From NCBI RefSeq assembly GCF_014596525.1, contig NZ_MSJP01000008.1, positions 1-64,000 of the forward strand: a DNA stretch of 64,000 bases, read 5' to 3'. The notes beneath the pieces are model-generated. The model did not search any database. It worked only from the letters and a program-made list of their open reading frames with translations, and was not told the origin of the DNA. This stretch comes from Streptomyces sp. CBMA291 (GTDB lineage Bacteria; Actinomycetota; Actinomycetes; Streptomycetales; Streptomycetaceae). Positions 6,851 through 16,936 of the stretch are shown here, piece by piece. Both the position numbers and the translations under genes were made by a program. How positions within the stretch are numbered: the first letter of the stretch is position 1; every line of letters starts with the position of its first letter.

Positions 6851-7482
6851 GCGAGGGGCTGTTTCCCCGGGAGCGGGCCGAGGTGGCGCCCGGCGCCGTG
6901 CACGTGCCGGGGTGGCTGTCGTTCGCTCGACAGCGGGAGCTTGTGGAGAGCTGCCGGGAGTGGGGGCGGGGGCCGGTGCCGTACCGGCGGACCGTGCTGC
7001 CCGGCGGGGGTGTCATGTCGGTGAGTTCGCTCTGTCTGGGGCGGCGCTGGGTGCCGTACCGCTATCTCGGCACGGGCGCCGTGCCGGTACCGGAGATGCT
7101 CGTCGCCCTTGGGCGGGAGGCGCTGGCCGAGGCGTACGGCGACGACGGGGGGTTCACTCCGGACACCGCGCTGGTGAACTTCTACGGGCCGGGGGCCCGG
7201 ATGGGGATGCACCAGGACCGGGAGGAGCGTTCGGGGGCGCCGGTGGTGTCGCTGAGTCTCGGGGACCGGTGTGTGTTCCGGCTGGGGAACGAGGAGAACC
7301 GGGGGCGCCCGTACCAGGACGTGGAGCTGGTCTCGGGGGATCTGTTCGTCTTCGGCGGGGCGTCGCGGTGGGTGCATCACGGGGTGCCCAGGGTCCTCGC
7401 GGGGACGGCCGATCCGGCGCTGGGGCTTGCCGGGCGGCTGAACATCACGCTGCGCGAGACGGGACTCCCGGTGCTTCCCTGA
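6847..7482 (+). CDS. alkB: AlkB family alpha-ketoglutarate-dependent DNA dealkylase
   Basis: A 211-residue Fe(II)/2-oxoglutarate dioxygenase predicted to remove methyl groups from N1-methyladenine and N3-methylcytosine by oxidation. The metal triad is visible as H122 and D124 (MHQD) and H177 or H178 (VHHG). The 2-oxoglutarate-binding RxNxTxR motif is RLNITLR, residues 197-203. The substrate-recognition lid lies around YRRTVLPGGG. The GTG start lies within the ogt stop, giving translational coupling to another direct-reversal enzyme. Confidence 0.93.
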   Translation: MSEGLFPRERAEVAPGAVHVPGWLSFARQRELVESCREWGRGPVPYRRTVLPGGGVMSVSSLCLGRRWVPYRYLGTGAVPVPEMLVALGREALAEAYGDDGGFTPDTALVNFYGPGARMGMHQDREERSGAPVVSLSLGDRCVFRLGNEENRGRPYQDVELVSGDLFVFGGASRWVHHGVPRVLAGTADPALGLAGRLNITLRETGLPVLP

Positions 7483-7502
7483 GAAGCCCTAGTCTGCCGC
7501 CC

Positions 7503-8741
7503 ATGAGTGCTGAGCTGCGCCGGTCCCTCGGTGTCCTCGACGCGGTCGTGATCGGGCTCGGTGCCATGGTCGGGGCCGGGATCTTCGTCGCGCTCGGGCC
7601 CGCCGCCGGGGCCGCGGGGTCCGGGGGCGGGCTGCTCGCGGCGCTCGGGATCGCCGCCGTCGTGGCGTACTGCAATGCCATGGCCTCGGCCCGGCTCGCC
7701 GCTGTCCATCCGCAGTCGGGTGGCACGTATGTGTACGGTCGCGAACGGCTCGGGCCGTTCTGGGGGTATCTGGCCGGCTGGGCGTTCACGGTGGGCAAGA
7801 CGGCCTCCTGCGCGGCGATGGCGCTGACCGTCGGGGCGTACGCGTGGCCGGAGCAGGCGCATGGGGTGGCGGTGGCCGCCGTGGTGGCCCTGACCGCCGT
7901 GAACTACAGGGGAGTCCAGAAGTCGGCGCTGCTCACCCGGGTGCTCGTGACGGTGGTCCTGACCGTGCTCGCGGTGCTGGTCGCGGTCTGCCTCGGGGCC
8001 GGTGGGAGCGGGCCGCGACCGCCCGGCGCGGAGGCCTCCTTCGGCGGGGTTCTCCAGGCCGCCGGTTTGCTCTTCTTCGCATTCGCGGGGTACGCGCGGA
8101 TCGCCACGCTCGGCGAGGAGGTCCGTGATCCGGCCCGGACGATCCCGCGTGCCGTGCCCCTCGCGCTGGGCCTCGCGCTCCTCGTCTACGCCCTGGTCGC
8201 CTGGGCGGTGCTCGCCGTCCTCGGCGCCGGGGCGCTCGCCCACTCCCCCGCGCCCCTTACGGACGCGGCCCGCGCGGCGGGCGCCGCCTGGCTGGTGCCG
8301 GTGGTCGCGGTGGGGGCCGCCGTCGCCGCGCTCGGCTCGCTGCTCTCGCTGGTCCTCGGGGTCTCCCGTACGGCCCTTGCCATGGCCAGGGACGGGCATC
8401 TGCCGGTGGCGCTCGCCGCCGTCCACCCCCGCTACCGGGTACCGCACCGGGCCGAGGTCGCGGTGGGCGCGGTGGTGGCCGTGGTGGCGGCGACGGCGGA
8501 CGTACGGGGCGCGATCGGCTTCTCGTCCTTCGGGGTGCTCGTCTACTACGGGATCGCGAACGCCTCCGCGTGGACCCTGGGGCCCCGGCGGCGGCCGCTC
8601 GCCGCGCTCGGGCTCGCCGGGTGCGGAGCCCTCGCGCTCGCGCTGCCGCCCGGCGCGGTGCTCGCGGGGGCGGCGGTCGTCGCGGCGGGCGTGGTGGCCT
8701 GGGCGGTCGGCCGGGGACGAGCCGTACGCCCGCCGTCCTGA
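7503..8741 (+). CDS. APC family amino acid permease
   Basis: A 412-residue integral membrane transporter of the amino acid-polyamine-organocation superfamily. The TM1 signature GLGAMVGAGIFVALGPAAG is present, then about eleven further hydrophobic segments, including SGGTYVYGRERLGPFWGYLAGW and FFAFAGYARIATLGEEV. The substrate is unknown; cationic or small neutral amino acids are typical. The ATG at 7503 follows the alkB stop by 20 bp. The last 13 codons (VGRGRAVRPPS region) lie in a segment repeated twice downstream (8700-8920). Confidence 0.88.
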   Translation: MSAELRRSLGVLDAVVIGLGAMVGAGIFVALGPAAGAAGSGGGLLAALGIAAVVAYCNAMASARLAAVHPQSGGTYVYGRERLGPFWGYLAGWAFTVGKTASCAAMALTVGAYAWPEQAHGVAVAAVVALTAVNYRGVQKSALLTRVLVTVVLTVLAVLVAVCLGAGGSGPRPPGAEASFGGVLQAAGLLFFAFAGYARIATLGEEVRDPARTIPRAVPLALGLALLVYALVAWAVLAVLGAGALAHSPAPLTDAARAAGAAWLVPVVAVGAAVAALGSLLSLVLGVSRTALAMARDGHLPVALAAVHPRYRVPHRAEVAVGAVVAVVAATADVRGAIGFSSFGVLVYYGIANASAWTLGPRRRPLAALGLAGCGALALALPPGAVLAGAAVVAAGVVAWAVGRGRAVRPPS

Positions 8742-8920
8742 ACCCTTCGGCGCGTGGGCGGTCGGCCGCCACCCATTGCCTCGTACTCAAGCCGGGGCCG
8801 TGGCCTGGGCGGTCAGTCGAGGAGGAGCCGTACCTCCCGCCCTCCCGAGCCCTTCGGCGCGTGGGTGGTCAGTCGAGGACGAGTCGTACGCCCGCCGTCC
8901 TGAGTTCTTCGGCGAACTCC
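8700..8920. repeat. Three degenerate copies of a gene-end segment
   Basis: Copies at about 8700-8757, 8808-8866 and 8866-8920 share TGGGCGGTC, then (G/C)CC or CAGTCGAGGA, GAGCCGTAC, CCCGCC and a closing CTTCGGCG. The first copy holds the stop codon of the permease; the third holds the stop and last codons of the convergent unknown gene. The middle copy is intergenic. The segment appears to have been duplicated between the two converging genes. Confidence 0.65.
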
Positions 8921-9882
8921 TCGAAGGTGAGGGGGCGGTGGGCGCTCCACGGCTGGACGCCCAGGCAGGCGCGGGCGGTGTCGGCGTGGTGCCAGACGAG
9001 GGTGGTGCCCGCGAGCAGTTCGCCCGCCTCCCTCGGGGTGGCGGCGCCGAGGGCGCGCCCGGGGCCGTGGACGGCCTCGCCGAGGGCGCAGAGCAGGGAG
9101 TCCTCGTCGACGATGCCGGCGCCGTCGAGGTGGTGGGTGGCGCCGGGGACGATCCCGGGGACGCCGTGCGAGCGGCGGGCGGCCTGCCGGAGCCATTCGG
9201 CGCGCCCCGGTCCGGTGAAGCGCCGCCAGGTGCCCGGTTCGGCGGGCCGGTCGTGGTGCCACAGCTCCCAGACCTGCCGTTTCTGGTGCGGCACCAGGCC
9301 CGCCCTGGGGAAGGAGACGGTGAGGTCGAACAGGCCGGGGTCGTGGGCGGAGCCCCGCCAGCCGGTGACGCGGCCCGCCGGGGCCTCGTGGTGGACGGCG
9401 CCCGTGTGGCCGAGCACCTGGTAGCGGACGGGGTCGTACTCGCGCGCGCCGGATTCCAGGGCCTGGCGCAGCCCGCCGCGCGGGACGCAGCCGAGGAAGG
9501 TGATCTCGGTGTGGGTGCGGGCGGCGGGGACGCGGGAGAGCCGGACGAGGTTGCCGCAGGGGACGGCGGGCTCGCCGGTGTGGGAGCGGCGGGGGCCGCC
9601 GGCGGACTCGACGGTGACGACGTCGCCGCGCGCGCCGAGGACGCGGCAGCCTTCGAGGACCCAGGCGAGGCCGTCGTGGGTGAGGACGTGGAGGGTGCCG
9701 AGCGGGGCGGTGCCCTCGACGACGGCCTGGGTGACGGCTCGGGCGAGTTCGCCCCGGGGTTCGCAGCCGCGGAGTTCGTGGACGAGGCGGGGCGGCGGTA
9801 CGGGCTCGCCGTAGAGCCCTTCGACGTCCTGGCAGCGGGCGACCTCGTAGGGGCCCGAGACGAGTGCGTACCGGGGGTGCAC
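8869..9882 (-). CDS. Conserved hypothetical protein
   Basis: 337 residues from the GTG at 9882, eight bases after the yccF stop. The in-frame sequence further upstream overlaps yccF and is not protein-like, so it is excluded. No signal peptide or membrane segment is seen. Recognisable stretches are HPRYALVSGPYEVARCQD near the start, a Trp-rich centre (RQVWELWHHDRPAEPGTW) and TFEEFAEELRTAGVRLVLD at the end. I do not recognise the family. It reads as the last gene of the htpX-yccF group. Its C-terminal codons lie in the repeated segment 8700-8920. Confidence 0.6.
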   Translation of the reverse strand: MHPRYALVSGPYEVARCQDVEGLYGEPVPPPRLVHELRGCEPRGELARAVTQAVVEGTAPLGTLHVLTHDGLAWVLEGCRVLGARGDVVTVESAGGPRRSHTGEPAVPCGNLVRLSRVPAARTHTEITFLGCVPRGGLRQALESGAREYDPVRYQVLGHTGAVHHEAPAGRVTGWRGSAHDPGLFDLTVSFPRAGLVPHQKRQVWELWHHDRPAEPGTWRRFTGPGRAEWLRQAARRSHGVPGIVPGATHHLDGAGIVDEDSLLCALGEAVHGPGRALGAATPREAGELLAGTTLVWHHADTARACLGVQPWSAHRPLTFEEFAEELRTAGVRLVLD

Positions 9883-9890
9883 CGAGGGCC

Positions 9891-10298
9891 TCAGCGGACC
9901 TGCGGGCCGTACGTCCCGTAGGCCTGGTCGGTGGGGACGATCTCCTTGCCGAGGGGCAGCAGCGAGACCGGGATCATCTTGAAGTTCGCGATGCCGAGGG
10001 GGATGCCGATGACGGTGAGGCAGAGGGCGATGCCGGTGGTGATGTGGCCGAGGGCGAGCCACCAGCCGGCCAGGATCAGCCAGAGGACGTTGCCGACGCA
10101 GGAGGGGGCTCCGGCGTCACGGCGGTCGACGACGGTCTGGCCGAAGGGCCACAGCGCGTAGCGGCCGATGCGGAAGGCGGCGAGGCCGAAGGGTATGCCG
10201 ATGACCGTGACGCAGAGCAGGACGCCCGCGAGCAGATAGCCGAGGAACATCCAGAAGCCGCAGAGGATCAGCCATATGACGTTGAGGAGAGTCTTCAC
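9891..10298 (-). CDS. YccF domain membrane protein
   Basis: A 135-residue membrane protein with the two internally repeated YccF modules: [18 protein letters not shown] and [17 protein letters not shown], each preceded by a hydrophobic segment ([17 protein letters not shown] and [17 protein letters not shown]). The function is unknown; family members are small inner-membrane proteins. The GTG start overlaps the htpX TGA by GTGA, so it is translated with the membrane protease. Confidence 0.88.
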   Translation of the reverse strand: MKTLLNVIWLILCGFWMFLGYLLAGVLLCVTVIGIPFGLAAFRIGRYALWPFGQTVVDRRDAGAPSCVGNVLWLILAGWWLALGHITTGIALCLTVIGIPLGIANFKMIPVSLLPLGKEIVPTDQAYGTYGPQVR

Positions 10299-11158
10299 GG
10301 GCGGTGACCTGCCATCTGTTCGAGCCGGGCGATGCGCTCGGCCATCGGCGGATGGGTGGAGAACATCTTCGAGACGCCCTGGCCGGGGCGGAACGGGTTC
10401 GCGATCATCATGTGGCTCGCGGTCTCGATCCGGGGCTCCGGGGGGAGCGGCAGCTGCCTGGTGCCGGTTTCGAGCTTGCGCAGGGCGCTGGCGAGGGCGA
10501 GCGGGTCGCCGGTGAGCTGGGCTCCGGAGGCGTCCGCCTCGTACTCGCGGGAGCGGGAGATGGCGAGCTGGATCACCGAGGCGGCGATCGGGCCGAGGAT
10601 CATGACCAGGAGCATGCCGAGGAGTCCGGGCCCGTCGTCGTCGTTGGAGCGTCCGACGGGGATCAGCCAGGCGAAGTTCACCAGGAACATGATCACGGAG
10701 GCGAGGGCTCCGGCGACCGAGGAGATGAGGATGTCCCGGTTGTAGACGTGGCTCAGCTCGTGGCCGATGACCCCGCGCAGTTCGCGCTCGTCGAGGAGGG
10801 CGAGGATGCCCTCCGTGCAGCAGACGGCCGCGTTGCGCGGGTTGCGGCCGGTCGCGAAGGCGTTGGGCGCCTGGGTCGGCGAGATGTAGAGGCGGGGCAT
10901 GGGCTGGCGCGCCTGGGTGGAGAGCTCCCGCACCATCCGGTAGAGGGCGGGGGCCTCGAATTCGCTGACGGGGCGGGCGCGCATGGCCCGGAGTGCCAGC
11001 TTGTCGCTGTTCCAGTACGCGTACGCGTTGGTGCCGAGCGCCACGACGAGCGCGACGATCAGTCCCGTACGCCCGAAGAAGCTGCCGATGACGATGATGA
11101 GGGCCGAGAGCCCTCCGAGGAGTACGGCGGTCCTCAGCCCGTTGTGCCGGCGGTGCAC
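10295..11158 (-). CDS. htpX: Membrane zinc metalloprotease HtpX
   Basis: A 287-residue M48B protease of membrane protein quality control. Two N-terminal TM segments ([19 protein letters not shown] and [17 protein letters not shown]) precede the zinc motif HELSH (H133, E134, H137) and the third ligand in [10 protein letters not shown]. Two more hydrophobic segments ([17 protein letters not shown] and [17 protein letters not shown]) lie between. The GTG at 11158 is chosen because GGAGG lies seven bases upstream and it gives the usual family length; an in-frame start at 11272 would add a Pro/Gly-rich extension. It is first in an operon with yccF and the unknown gene. Confidence 0.93.
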   Translation of the reverse strand: MHRRHNGLRTAVLLGGLSALIIVIGSFFGRTGLIVALVVALGTNAYAYWNSDKLALRAMRARPVSEFEAPALYRMVRELSTQARQPMPRLYISPTQAPNAFATGRNPRNAAVCCTEGILALLDERELRGVIGHELSHVYNRDILISSVAGALASVIMFLVNFAWLIPVGRSNDDDGPGLLGMLLVMILGPIAASVIQLAISRSREYEADASGAQLTGDPLALASALRKLETGTRQLPLPPEPRIETASHMMIANPFRPGQGVSKMFSTHPPMAERIARLEQMAGHRP

Positions 11159-11334
11159 GGTACGCCCTCCAAGTGGTGCGGCAGGGGAACCCTTTGCTTC
11201 GTGGTCGTCCGCTCCCGGGCCTGGGCCGGGAGCGGGGCTTCCAGGTCCAGTGGACCCTTCCGTACTGGTCAACGCCAGGCGGGAAGCTGTGGTTCCCCTG
11301 GCCGCGCCGGGGGTGGTGTCCGCCGTTCGGGTGA

Positions 11335-11790
11335 TCAGCGGGCCGCCGGGACCGTGATCTTCTCCAGCGGGGCGGCGGTGGGCTCGATCTCGCTGGTGCA
11401 GTGGCCGCAGCGGGTGGCGATGGCCGGGATCTCGGTGAAGCAGTGCGGGCAGTCGCGCTTCTCGGCCTTGGGGTCGGTGGCCTCGGCCCTGGCGAACTTG
11501 GCCTGGATCTTGGTCATGGGGACCACGATCAGGAAGTAGAGGACGGCCGCCGTGATGAGGAAGGCGATGAGGGCGGCGATGGCCAGACCGTAGGGGAAGA
11601 CGGTGCCCTGGATCTTGAAGCTGGCTTCGCTGAAGTCGCCGACGGAGCCGGTGGCGAGACCGATGAGCGGGGTGATGAACGCCTTGCTGAAGCCGGTGAC
11701 GACGGCCGTGAACGCCGATCCGACGGCCAGGCCGATGGCCATCGAGATGACGTTTCCGCGAAGGATGAAGTCCTTGAATCCGTTCAGCAC
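11335..11790 (-). CDS. mscL: Large-conductance mechanosensitive channel with C-terminal zinc ribbon
   Basis: 151 residues. The first 100 are a normal MscL subunit: [20 protein letters not shown] (S1 and TM1) and [22 protein letters not shown] (TM2), which form a homopentameric pore releasing solutes on hypo-osmotic shock. The usual cytoplasmic helix is followed by [19 protein letters not shown], a two-CxxC zinc ribbon (C114, C117, C128, C131) that typical MscL proteins lack. GAGGAG lies upstream of the GTG start at 11790. It is 35 bp after nuoN2 and may be its last co-transcribed gene. Confidence 0.9.
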   Translation of the reverse strand: MLNGFKDFILRGNVISMAIGLAVGSAFTAVVTGFSKAFITPLIGLATGSVGDFSEASFKIQGTVFPYGLAIAALIAFLITAAVLYFLIVVPMTKIQAKFARAEATDPKAEKRDCPHCFTEIPAIATRCGHCTSEIEPTAAPLEKITVPAAR

Positions 11791-11825
11791 GGGGTGTTGC
11801 TCCTCGGTCTTTTTCTGTGGGGAGA

Positions 11826-13379
11826 TCAGAACAGGGTCTGCGTGGCGAAGCGGAGGGCGAGCTGCGGGTACCCCGACAGCACGGCTCCGGCGGCGGCCGT
11901 CAGCACGATCGCCAGGGTGACCGGTGTGGGGGCCCGGTACGGCTCGGCCCGGCCCTGGGGGGCGCGGAACAGCGACGCGGTCCAGCGGAGGTAGTAGTAC
12001 AGCCCGATCACGACGTTGACGGCCATGATCACGGCAAGCCAGCCGAGGCCCGCGTCGACGGCCGACGAGAAGACGGTCACCTTGGCGAAGAGGCCGATGA
12101 TACCCGGGGGCAAACCGGACAGATTCACCAGGAAGAAGGCGAGGGCGAGGGCGGCGGCGGGGGCCGCCGCGTACAGGCCCCGGTAGTCGTCGAGCCGGTT
12201 CTCGGGGTGGCGGCGGGCGACGAGCGCGACGACCGCGAACGCGCCCAGGTTCACCACGGCGTACATCAGGGCGTACGCGACGGTCGCGCCGATCTGGTCG
12301 TCGCTGGAGTACGCGGCGGCGGCGATCGGCACCAGGAGGTAGCCGGCCTGGGCGACGGAGGACCAGGCGAGCAGCCGGACCGCGCTCCACGCGCGCGTGG
12401 AGACCTGCCGCAGGGCGGCGACGTTGCCGACGGTCATCGTCAGCGCGGCCAGGACGGCGAGCGCGGGCCCCCACACGTCCGCGTACGAGGGGAAGGCGAC
12501 GACCGTCACCAGGATGAGCCCGGTGAAGCCGACGGCCTTGCCGACCACGGAGAGATAGGCGGCGACGGGCAGCGGGGCGCCCACGTAGGTGTCGGGGACC
12601 CAGAAGTGGAAGGGGACGGCGGCCGTCTTGAAGGCGAAGCCGACCAGGGTGAGGGCCACGCCCGCCTCGGCGAGGGTCTCCAGCCGGCCGGGCACGTCGT
12701 CCAGACGGGTGGCCAGCTCCGTCAGGTGGAGGGTGCCGGTCGACGCGTACACGAAGCTGACGCCGAGCAGGGTGACGGCGGTCGCGGTGACCGAGGAGAG
12801 GAAGAACTTGAGCGCCGCCTCGCCCGACCTGCGGTCGCCGCGCTTGAGGCCGACGAGCGCGAACGCGGGCAGCGAGGCCACTTCGAGGGCGACGACGAGG
12901 GTCGCCAGATCGCGGGAGGCGGGCAGCAGGGCGGCGCCCGCCGCCGAGGACAGCAGCAGGAACCAGAACTCGCCCGCCGGAAGCCGCTCGCGGGTCTCGG
13001 AGAAGGAGAGCAGCGCCGTGAGGAGCGCGCCGCCGAGCACGAGCAGCTGGATGACGAGGGTGAAGTGGTCGGCGGTGTAGCTGCACGCCCCGGCCCGGCC
13101 TTCGACGGTCAGGCAGAACGTCGCCCGGTCACCGGCCCGCAGCGGAAGCAGGAGCGCGAGGGAGCCGGCGAGTCCGGCGACGGCGGCCCAGCCGAGCAGC
13201 GGCTTGCGGCCCTCGGGGACGAACAGGTCGGCGACGAGCACCGCGAGGGCGGTCAGGGCCGTCAGGAGCGGCGGCGCGATCGTGAGCCAGTCGACGGACT
13301 GGACGAGCGAGGGGATCGCGTCGGACGACCGGGCGAGCGGGGAGATCGCGTCGGCTGACTGGACGAGCGACGGGGTCAC
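11826..13379 (-). CDS. nuoN2: NADH-quinone oxidoreductase subunit N, second cluster
   Basis: A 517-residue antiporter-like membrane subunit, the last nuo gene of the second complex I-like operon. It retains the conserved glutamate ([16 protein letters not shown]) and the lysine-bearing segment ([22 protein letters not shown]) used in proton translocation. The GTG start overlaps the nuoM2 TGA by GTGA. Its first 31 residues are unusual: three near-repeats ([26 protein letters not shown]) encoded by about 30-bp tandem DNA units at 13299-13379. Ordinary NuoN proteins lack this leader. Confidence 0.9.
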   Translation of the reverse strand: MTPSLVQSADAISPLARSSDAIPSLVQSVDWLTIAPPLLTALTALAVLVADLFVPEGRKPLLGWAAVAGLAGSLALLLPLRAGDRATFCLTVEGRAGACSYTADHFTLVIQLLVLGGALLTALLSFSETRERLPAGEFWFLLLSSAAGAALLPASRDLATLVVALEVASLPAFALVGLKRGDRRSGEAALKFFLSSVTATAVTLLGVSFVYASTGTLHLTELATRLDDVPGRLETLAEAGVALTLVGFAFKTAAVPFHFWVPDTYVGAPLPVAAYLSVVGKAVGFTGLILVTVVAFPSYADVWGPALAVLAALTMTVGNVAALRQVSTRAWSAVRLLAWSSVAQAGYLLVPIAAAAYSSDDQIGATVAYALMYAVVNLGAFAVVALVARRHPENRLDDYRGLYAAAPAAALALAFFLVNLSGLPPGIIGLFAKVTVFSSAVDAGLGWLAVIMAVNVVIGLYYYLRWTASLFRAPQGRAEPYRAPTPVTLAIVLTAAAGAVLSGYPQLALRFATQTLF

Positions 13380-14953
13380 TGGGTGCCTCCGGCGAGGAGC
13401 TGCTGTACGGCCGGGTCGGTGAGGCCGAGGAGGACCGCGGGCCAGAGTCCGGCGAGGACGGTGAGGGCGACGAGTGGGGTCCAGGCGGCGAACTCGTACC
13501 CCTGGACGTCGGCGATCGGCGTCTCCCCCGCGGGCCGGGGCCCGCCCATGCAGACGCGGCGGACCACGAGCAGCAGATAGGCGGCGGTCAGCAGGGTGCC
13601 GAAGGCGCCGATCGCCATGAAGGTGAGGAACGCGGGGCGGCTGAGGCCCTCGGCCGGGTCGAAGGCGCCGAACAGGGCCAGCATCTCGCCCCAGAACCCG
13701 GCGAGCCCCGGAAGGCCGAGGGAGGCGACGGCGGCGAAGGCGAGGAGGGCGCCGAGGCGGGGTGCGCGGCCGTAGAGGGCGGCGCCCGTGGCTCCGGCGA
13801 GGGTGTCGAGGTCGGCGGTGCCGTACCGGTCCTTCACCGCGCCGACCAGGAAGAACAGCAGGCCGGTGACGAGGCCGTGGGCGATGTTGGCGAAGAGCGC
13901 GCCGTTGACCCCGGTGGGGGTCATGGTGGCGATGCCGAGGAGGACGAAGCCCATGTGGCCGACGGAGGAGTACGCGATGAGCCGCTTGAGGTCGCCCTTG
14001 CCGCCGGGCCTGACCAGGGCGAGGCAGGCGAGCGACCCGTAGACGATCCCGGCGACGGCGAAGCCCGCGAGGTACGGGGCGAAGGCCCGCATGCCGTCGG
14101 GGGCGATCGGCAGCACGACCCGGACGAAGCCGTACGTGCCCATCTTGAGCAGGACGCCTGCGAGGAGGACCGAGCCGACCGTGGGGGCGGCGGTGTGGGC
14201 GTCCGGGAGCCAGCTGTGCAGCGGCCACATCGGGGTCTTCACCGCGAGCCCGACGCCGATCGCGAGAACGGCGATGACCTGCACCGACGTGGTCAGTCCC
14301 CGGCCGTTGTCAGTGGCGAGTGCCACCATGTCGAACGTGCCCGCCTTCACGCCGATGAGGAGCAGGCCGAGCAGCATGACGACGGAGCCGAGCAGCGTGT
14401 AGAGGATGAACTTCCAGGCGGCGGCCTGCCTTCCGGCACCGCCCCAGCGGGCGATGAGGAAGTACATGGGGATGAGGACGGTCTCGAAGGCCAGGAAGAA
14501 CAGGACGAGGTCGAGGACGGCGAAGGTGGCGAGGGTGCCGGACTCCAGGACGAGGACGAGAGCGACGAAGGCCTTCGGGGAGGGGCCTTCGGGCATCTTG
14601 AAGTAGCTGTACAGCGCGCAGAGGAAGCTCAGCAGCGCGGTCAGGACCAGGAGGGGGAGGGAAATGCCGTCGACGCCGAGGTGGATCCGCACGTCGAGCG
14701 CCTGGATCCAGGTGATGTCCGTGGTGGCCTGCATCCTCGACGGCTGGTCGTGGTCGAAGCCGAGGACCAGGACGAGCGCGGCGAGGAGGACGGCGCCTGT
14801 GACGGTGACGCCGTGCCGGAGCACGGCCTGCTCGGGCGACTTCCCCTTCAGCCCCGGCGGGGCGGGCAGGAAGGCGGCGGCGGCGCCGATGAGCGGCCCC
14901 ACGACGATCAACGCGAGAAGGAACTGCATCACGGATTCGCTGATATCGATCAC
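13376..14953 (-). CDS. nuoM2: NADH-quinone oxidoreductase subunit M, second cluster
   Basis: A 525-residue antiporter-like membrane subunit with about 14 hydrophobic segments. Key charged residues are kept: E157 in FFLAFETVLIPMYF and K239 in VGLAVKTPMWPLHSWLPDAH, equivalent to the TM5 Glu and TM7 Lys of the pump. The GTG at 14953 is three bases after the nuoL2 stop; an ATG at residue 9 (MQFLLALIVVG) is the alternative start. It ends in a GTGA overlap with nuoN2. The pumping arm of this second complex therefore looks functional. Confidence 0.92.
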   Translation of the reverse strand: MIDISESVMQFLLALIVVGPLIGAAAAFLPAPPGLKGKSPEQAVLRHGVTVTGAVLLAALVLVLGFDHDQPSRMQATTDITWIQALDVRIHLGVDGISLPLLVLTALLSFLCALYSYFKMPEGPSPKAFVALVLVLESGTLATFAVLDLVLFFLAFETVLIPMYFLIARWGGAGRQAAAWKFILYTLLGSVVMLLGLLLIGVKAGTFDMVALATDNGRGLTTSVQVIAVLAIGVGLAVKTPMWPLHSWLPDAHTAAPTVGSVLLAGVLLKMGTYGFVRVVLPIAPDGMRAFAPYLAGFAVAGIVYGSLACLALVRPGGKGDLKRLIAYSSVGHMGFVLLGIATMTPTGVNGALFANIAHGLVTGLLFFLVGAVKDRYGTADLDTLAGATGAALYGRAPRLGALLAFAAVASLGLPGLAGFWGEMLALFGAFDPAEGLSRPAFLTFMAIGAFGTLLTAAYLLLVVRRVCMGGPRPAGETPIADVQGYEFAAWTPLVALTVLAGLWPAVLLGLTDPAVQQLLAGGTQ

Positions 14954-14956
14954 GGC

Positions 14957-16936
14957 TCACGCTCCGGCGACGGCGTTGGCGAGGACGACGGCGACGACCG
15001 CCAGGACGACGGAGCCGGCGAGCAGGGCGCTGAGATAGGTCTGCACGTTGCCGGTCTGGGCGCGGCGGACGAGCCATCCCAGGCCCTTGGCGGAGCCCGC
15101 GGCGCCCCGGACGTAGGTGTCGACGACCTCGCGGTCCAGGAAGCGGACCAGGGAGGCGGCGGCGAGGACGGGGCGGACGAAGGCGGCCCGGTAGACGGCG
15201 TCCAGACGGAAGCCGTCGGAGGCGGGGCCGTACAGCGGGCCGAGGAGGGCGCGGCCGGGGTCGGCCGGGTCGGCGGCGGGGTGCGGCAGGTGCAGCGCCT
15301 CGGCCTCGACGAGACCCGCCTCGGCGTCCGGGTGGGCGACGTGCGGGACGGCGACGGGCGCCGGGGTCCTGGCGGCGAGGGTCCGCCAGACGGCGTAGGT
15401 GATCACCGCTCCGGCGGCGGCGAGGCCGGTGCCGAGGACGGCGGTCGTCAGCGTCGGGGTGAGGTCGCCGCCGTCGAACCAGTCGCCCAGGCGGGTGACG
15501 GTGAGTCCGAAACCGAGGGAGGGGATCGCGAGCACCCACAGGACGGCGGTCATGGCGATCGGCTGGCGGCCGTGGTCGGGGGCGTCGGCGCCCCGGCCGC
15601 GGAAGGCCCGGAGCCAGAGGCGGAGCGCGTAGGCGGCGGTCAGGAAGGCGGTCAGGAGTCCGGCGATCAGGACGGTCCAGCCCGCCCCGGCGGGGGCGAG
15701 GTCCCGCTCCCCGAGCGCGGTGTGCTCGGCGGCCACCAGGACGGCTTCCTTGGAGAAGAAGCCCGCGAACGGCGGGATCGCGGCGAGCGCGAGGAGCGCC
15801 ACGGTCATCGTCCAGTAGGCGTCGGGGACGCGCCGCGCCAGGCCCCGCATGCGGGCCATCGCGGTCAGCGAGTTCGTCCCGGCGGCGTGGATGACGGTGC
15901 CCGCCGCGAGGAAGAGCAGGGCCTTGAAGGCGGCGTGCGAGAGGAGGTGGAAGACGGCGGCGCCCCGGTCGCCGACGGCGAGGGCACCGGCCATGTAGCC
16001 GAGCTGGCCGATGGTCGAGTAGGCCAGGACCCGCTTGATGTCGTCCTGGGCGAGCGCGGCGAGCGCCGAGCCGACCATCGTGACGGCGGCGAGGACCGCG
16101 AGGACGGTCATGGCGGCGGCGGAGGCGGCGAAGACGGGCAGCAGCCGGGCCGTGAAGTAGATGCCGGCGGCGACCATCGTCGCCGCGTGGATGAGCGCGG
16201 AGACGGGGGTGGGGCCGGCCATGGCGTCCGGGAGCCAGGTGTGCAGCGGGAACTGCGCCGACTTGCCGACGACTCCGGCGAGGAGCAGCAGCGCGACCAG
16301 GGTCGGGTGGTCGAGTCCGCCGCTCGCGACGGCGCCGAGGACGCCCGTGACGCGGAAGGTGCCCGCGTCGGCGGCGAGCGCGAAGAGACCGATGAGGAAG
16401 GGGACGTCGCCGAGCTTGGTGACGAGGAAGGCCTTCAGGGAGGCGGCGCGCGCCTCGGGGGTCTCCCAGTAGTGGCCGACGAGGAAGTACGAGCAGATGC
16501 CCATGATCTCCCAGCCGACCAGGAGCACCATCAGATCGCCCGAGTAGACGACGAGGAGCATCGCGGAGGTGAAGAGGGAGACGAGCGCGGCGTACGAGGG
16601 GTAGCGCGGGTCCTCGCGGAGGTAGCCGGTCGAGTAGATCTGCACACAGGTGGCGACGACGCCGACCAGGACGGCGACGAGGGCGGCGAAGCCGTCGATG
16701 TGCAGGGCCAGGTCGACGGGGACCGAGCCGGTGGGGGTGAGCTGGGTGGCGGCGTCGACGGCCTTCCCGCCGCCCTGCCGTACGGCGACGAGCACGGCCA
16801 GGATCGCGGCGGCGAGCGTCGGGAGCACGGCCAGCGGGCGGACGAAACCGGGCGCGGTCCGGCCGAGCAGAAGCCCGGCGACGGCGCCGAGGAACGGCAG
16901 GAGGGGGACCAGGACGGCCAGGGTCGTGGTGGTCAC
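14957..16936 (-). CDS. nuoL2: NADH-quinone oxidoreductase subunit L, second cluster
   Basis: 659 residues, the longest antiporter-like subunit. E143 ([16 protein letters not shown]) and K225 ([17 protein letters not shown]) are present and correspond to the essential pump residues. The long C-terminal lateral helix region ends in [20 protein letters not shown] soluble insert around residues 500-560 ([19 protein letters not shown]) is polar. The GTG start overlaps the nuoK2 stop by 4 bp. Length and motifs are those of a full NuoL. Confidence 0.93.
   Translation of the reverse strand: MTTTTLAVLVPLLPFLGAVAGLLLGRTAPGFVRPLAVLPTLAAAILAVLVAVRQGGGKAVDAATQLTPTGSVPVDLALHIDGFAALVAVLVGVVATCVQIYSTGYLREDPRYPSYAALVSLFTSAMLLVVYSGDLMVLLVGWEIMGICSYFLVGHYWETPEARAASLKAFLVTKLGDVPFLIGLFALAADAGTFRVTGVLGAVASGGLDHPTLVALLLLAGVVGKSAQFPLHTWLPDAMAGPTPVSALIHAATMVAAGIYFTARLLPVFAASAAAMTVLAVLAAVTMVGSALAALAQDDIKRVLAYSTIGQLGYMAGALAVGDRGAAVFHLLSHAAFKALLFLAAGTVIHAAGTNSLTAMARMRGLARRVPDAYWTMTVALLALAAIPPFAGFFSKEAVLVAAEHTALGERDLAPAGAGWTVLIAGLLTAFLTAAYALRLWLRAFRGRGADAPDHGRQPIAMTAVLWVLAIPSLGFGLTVTRLGDWFDGGDLTPTLTTAVLGTGLAAAGAVITYAVWRTLAARTPAPVAVPHVAHPDAEAGLVEAEALHLPHPAADPADPGRALLGPLYGPASDGFRLDAVYRAAFVRPVLAAASLVRFLDREVVDTYVRGAAGSAKGLGWLVRRAQTGNVQTYLSALLAGSVVLAVVAVVLANAVAGA

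Noticed and set aside
9883..10062. An upstream start for the hypothetical gene ending at 8869
   Set aside because: The extension lies inside yccF in another frame and is His/Arg/Pro-rich noise; the GTG at 9882 fits the operon spacing.
11159..11272. An N-terminal extension of HtpX from 11272
   Set aside because: The extra 38 residues are a Pro/Gly stretch before the first membrane helix; the GTG at 11158 has a strong GGAGG and gives the normal length.
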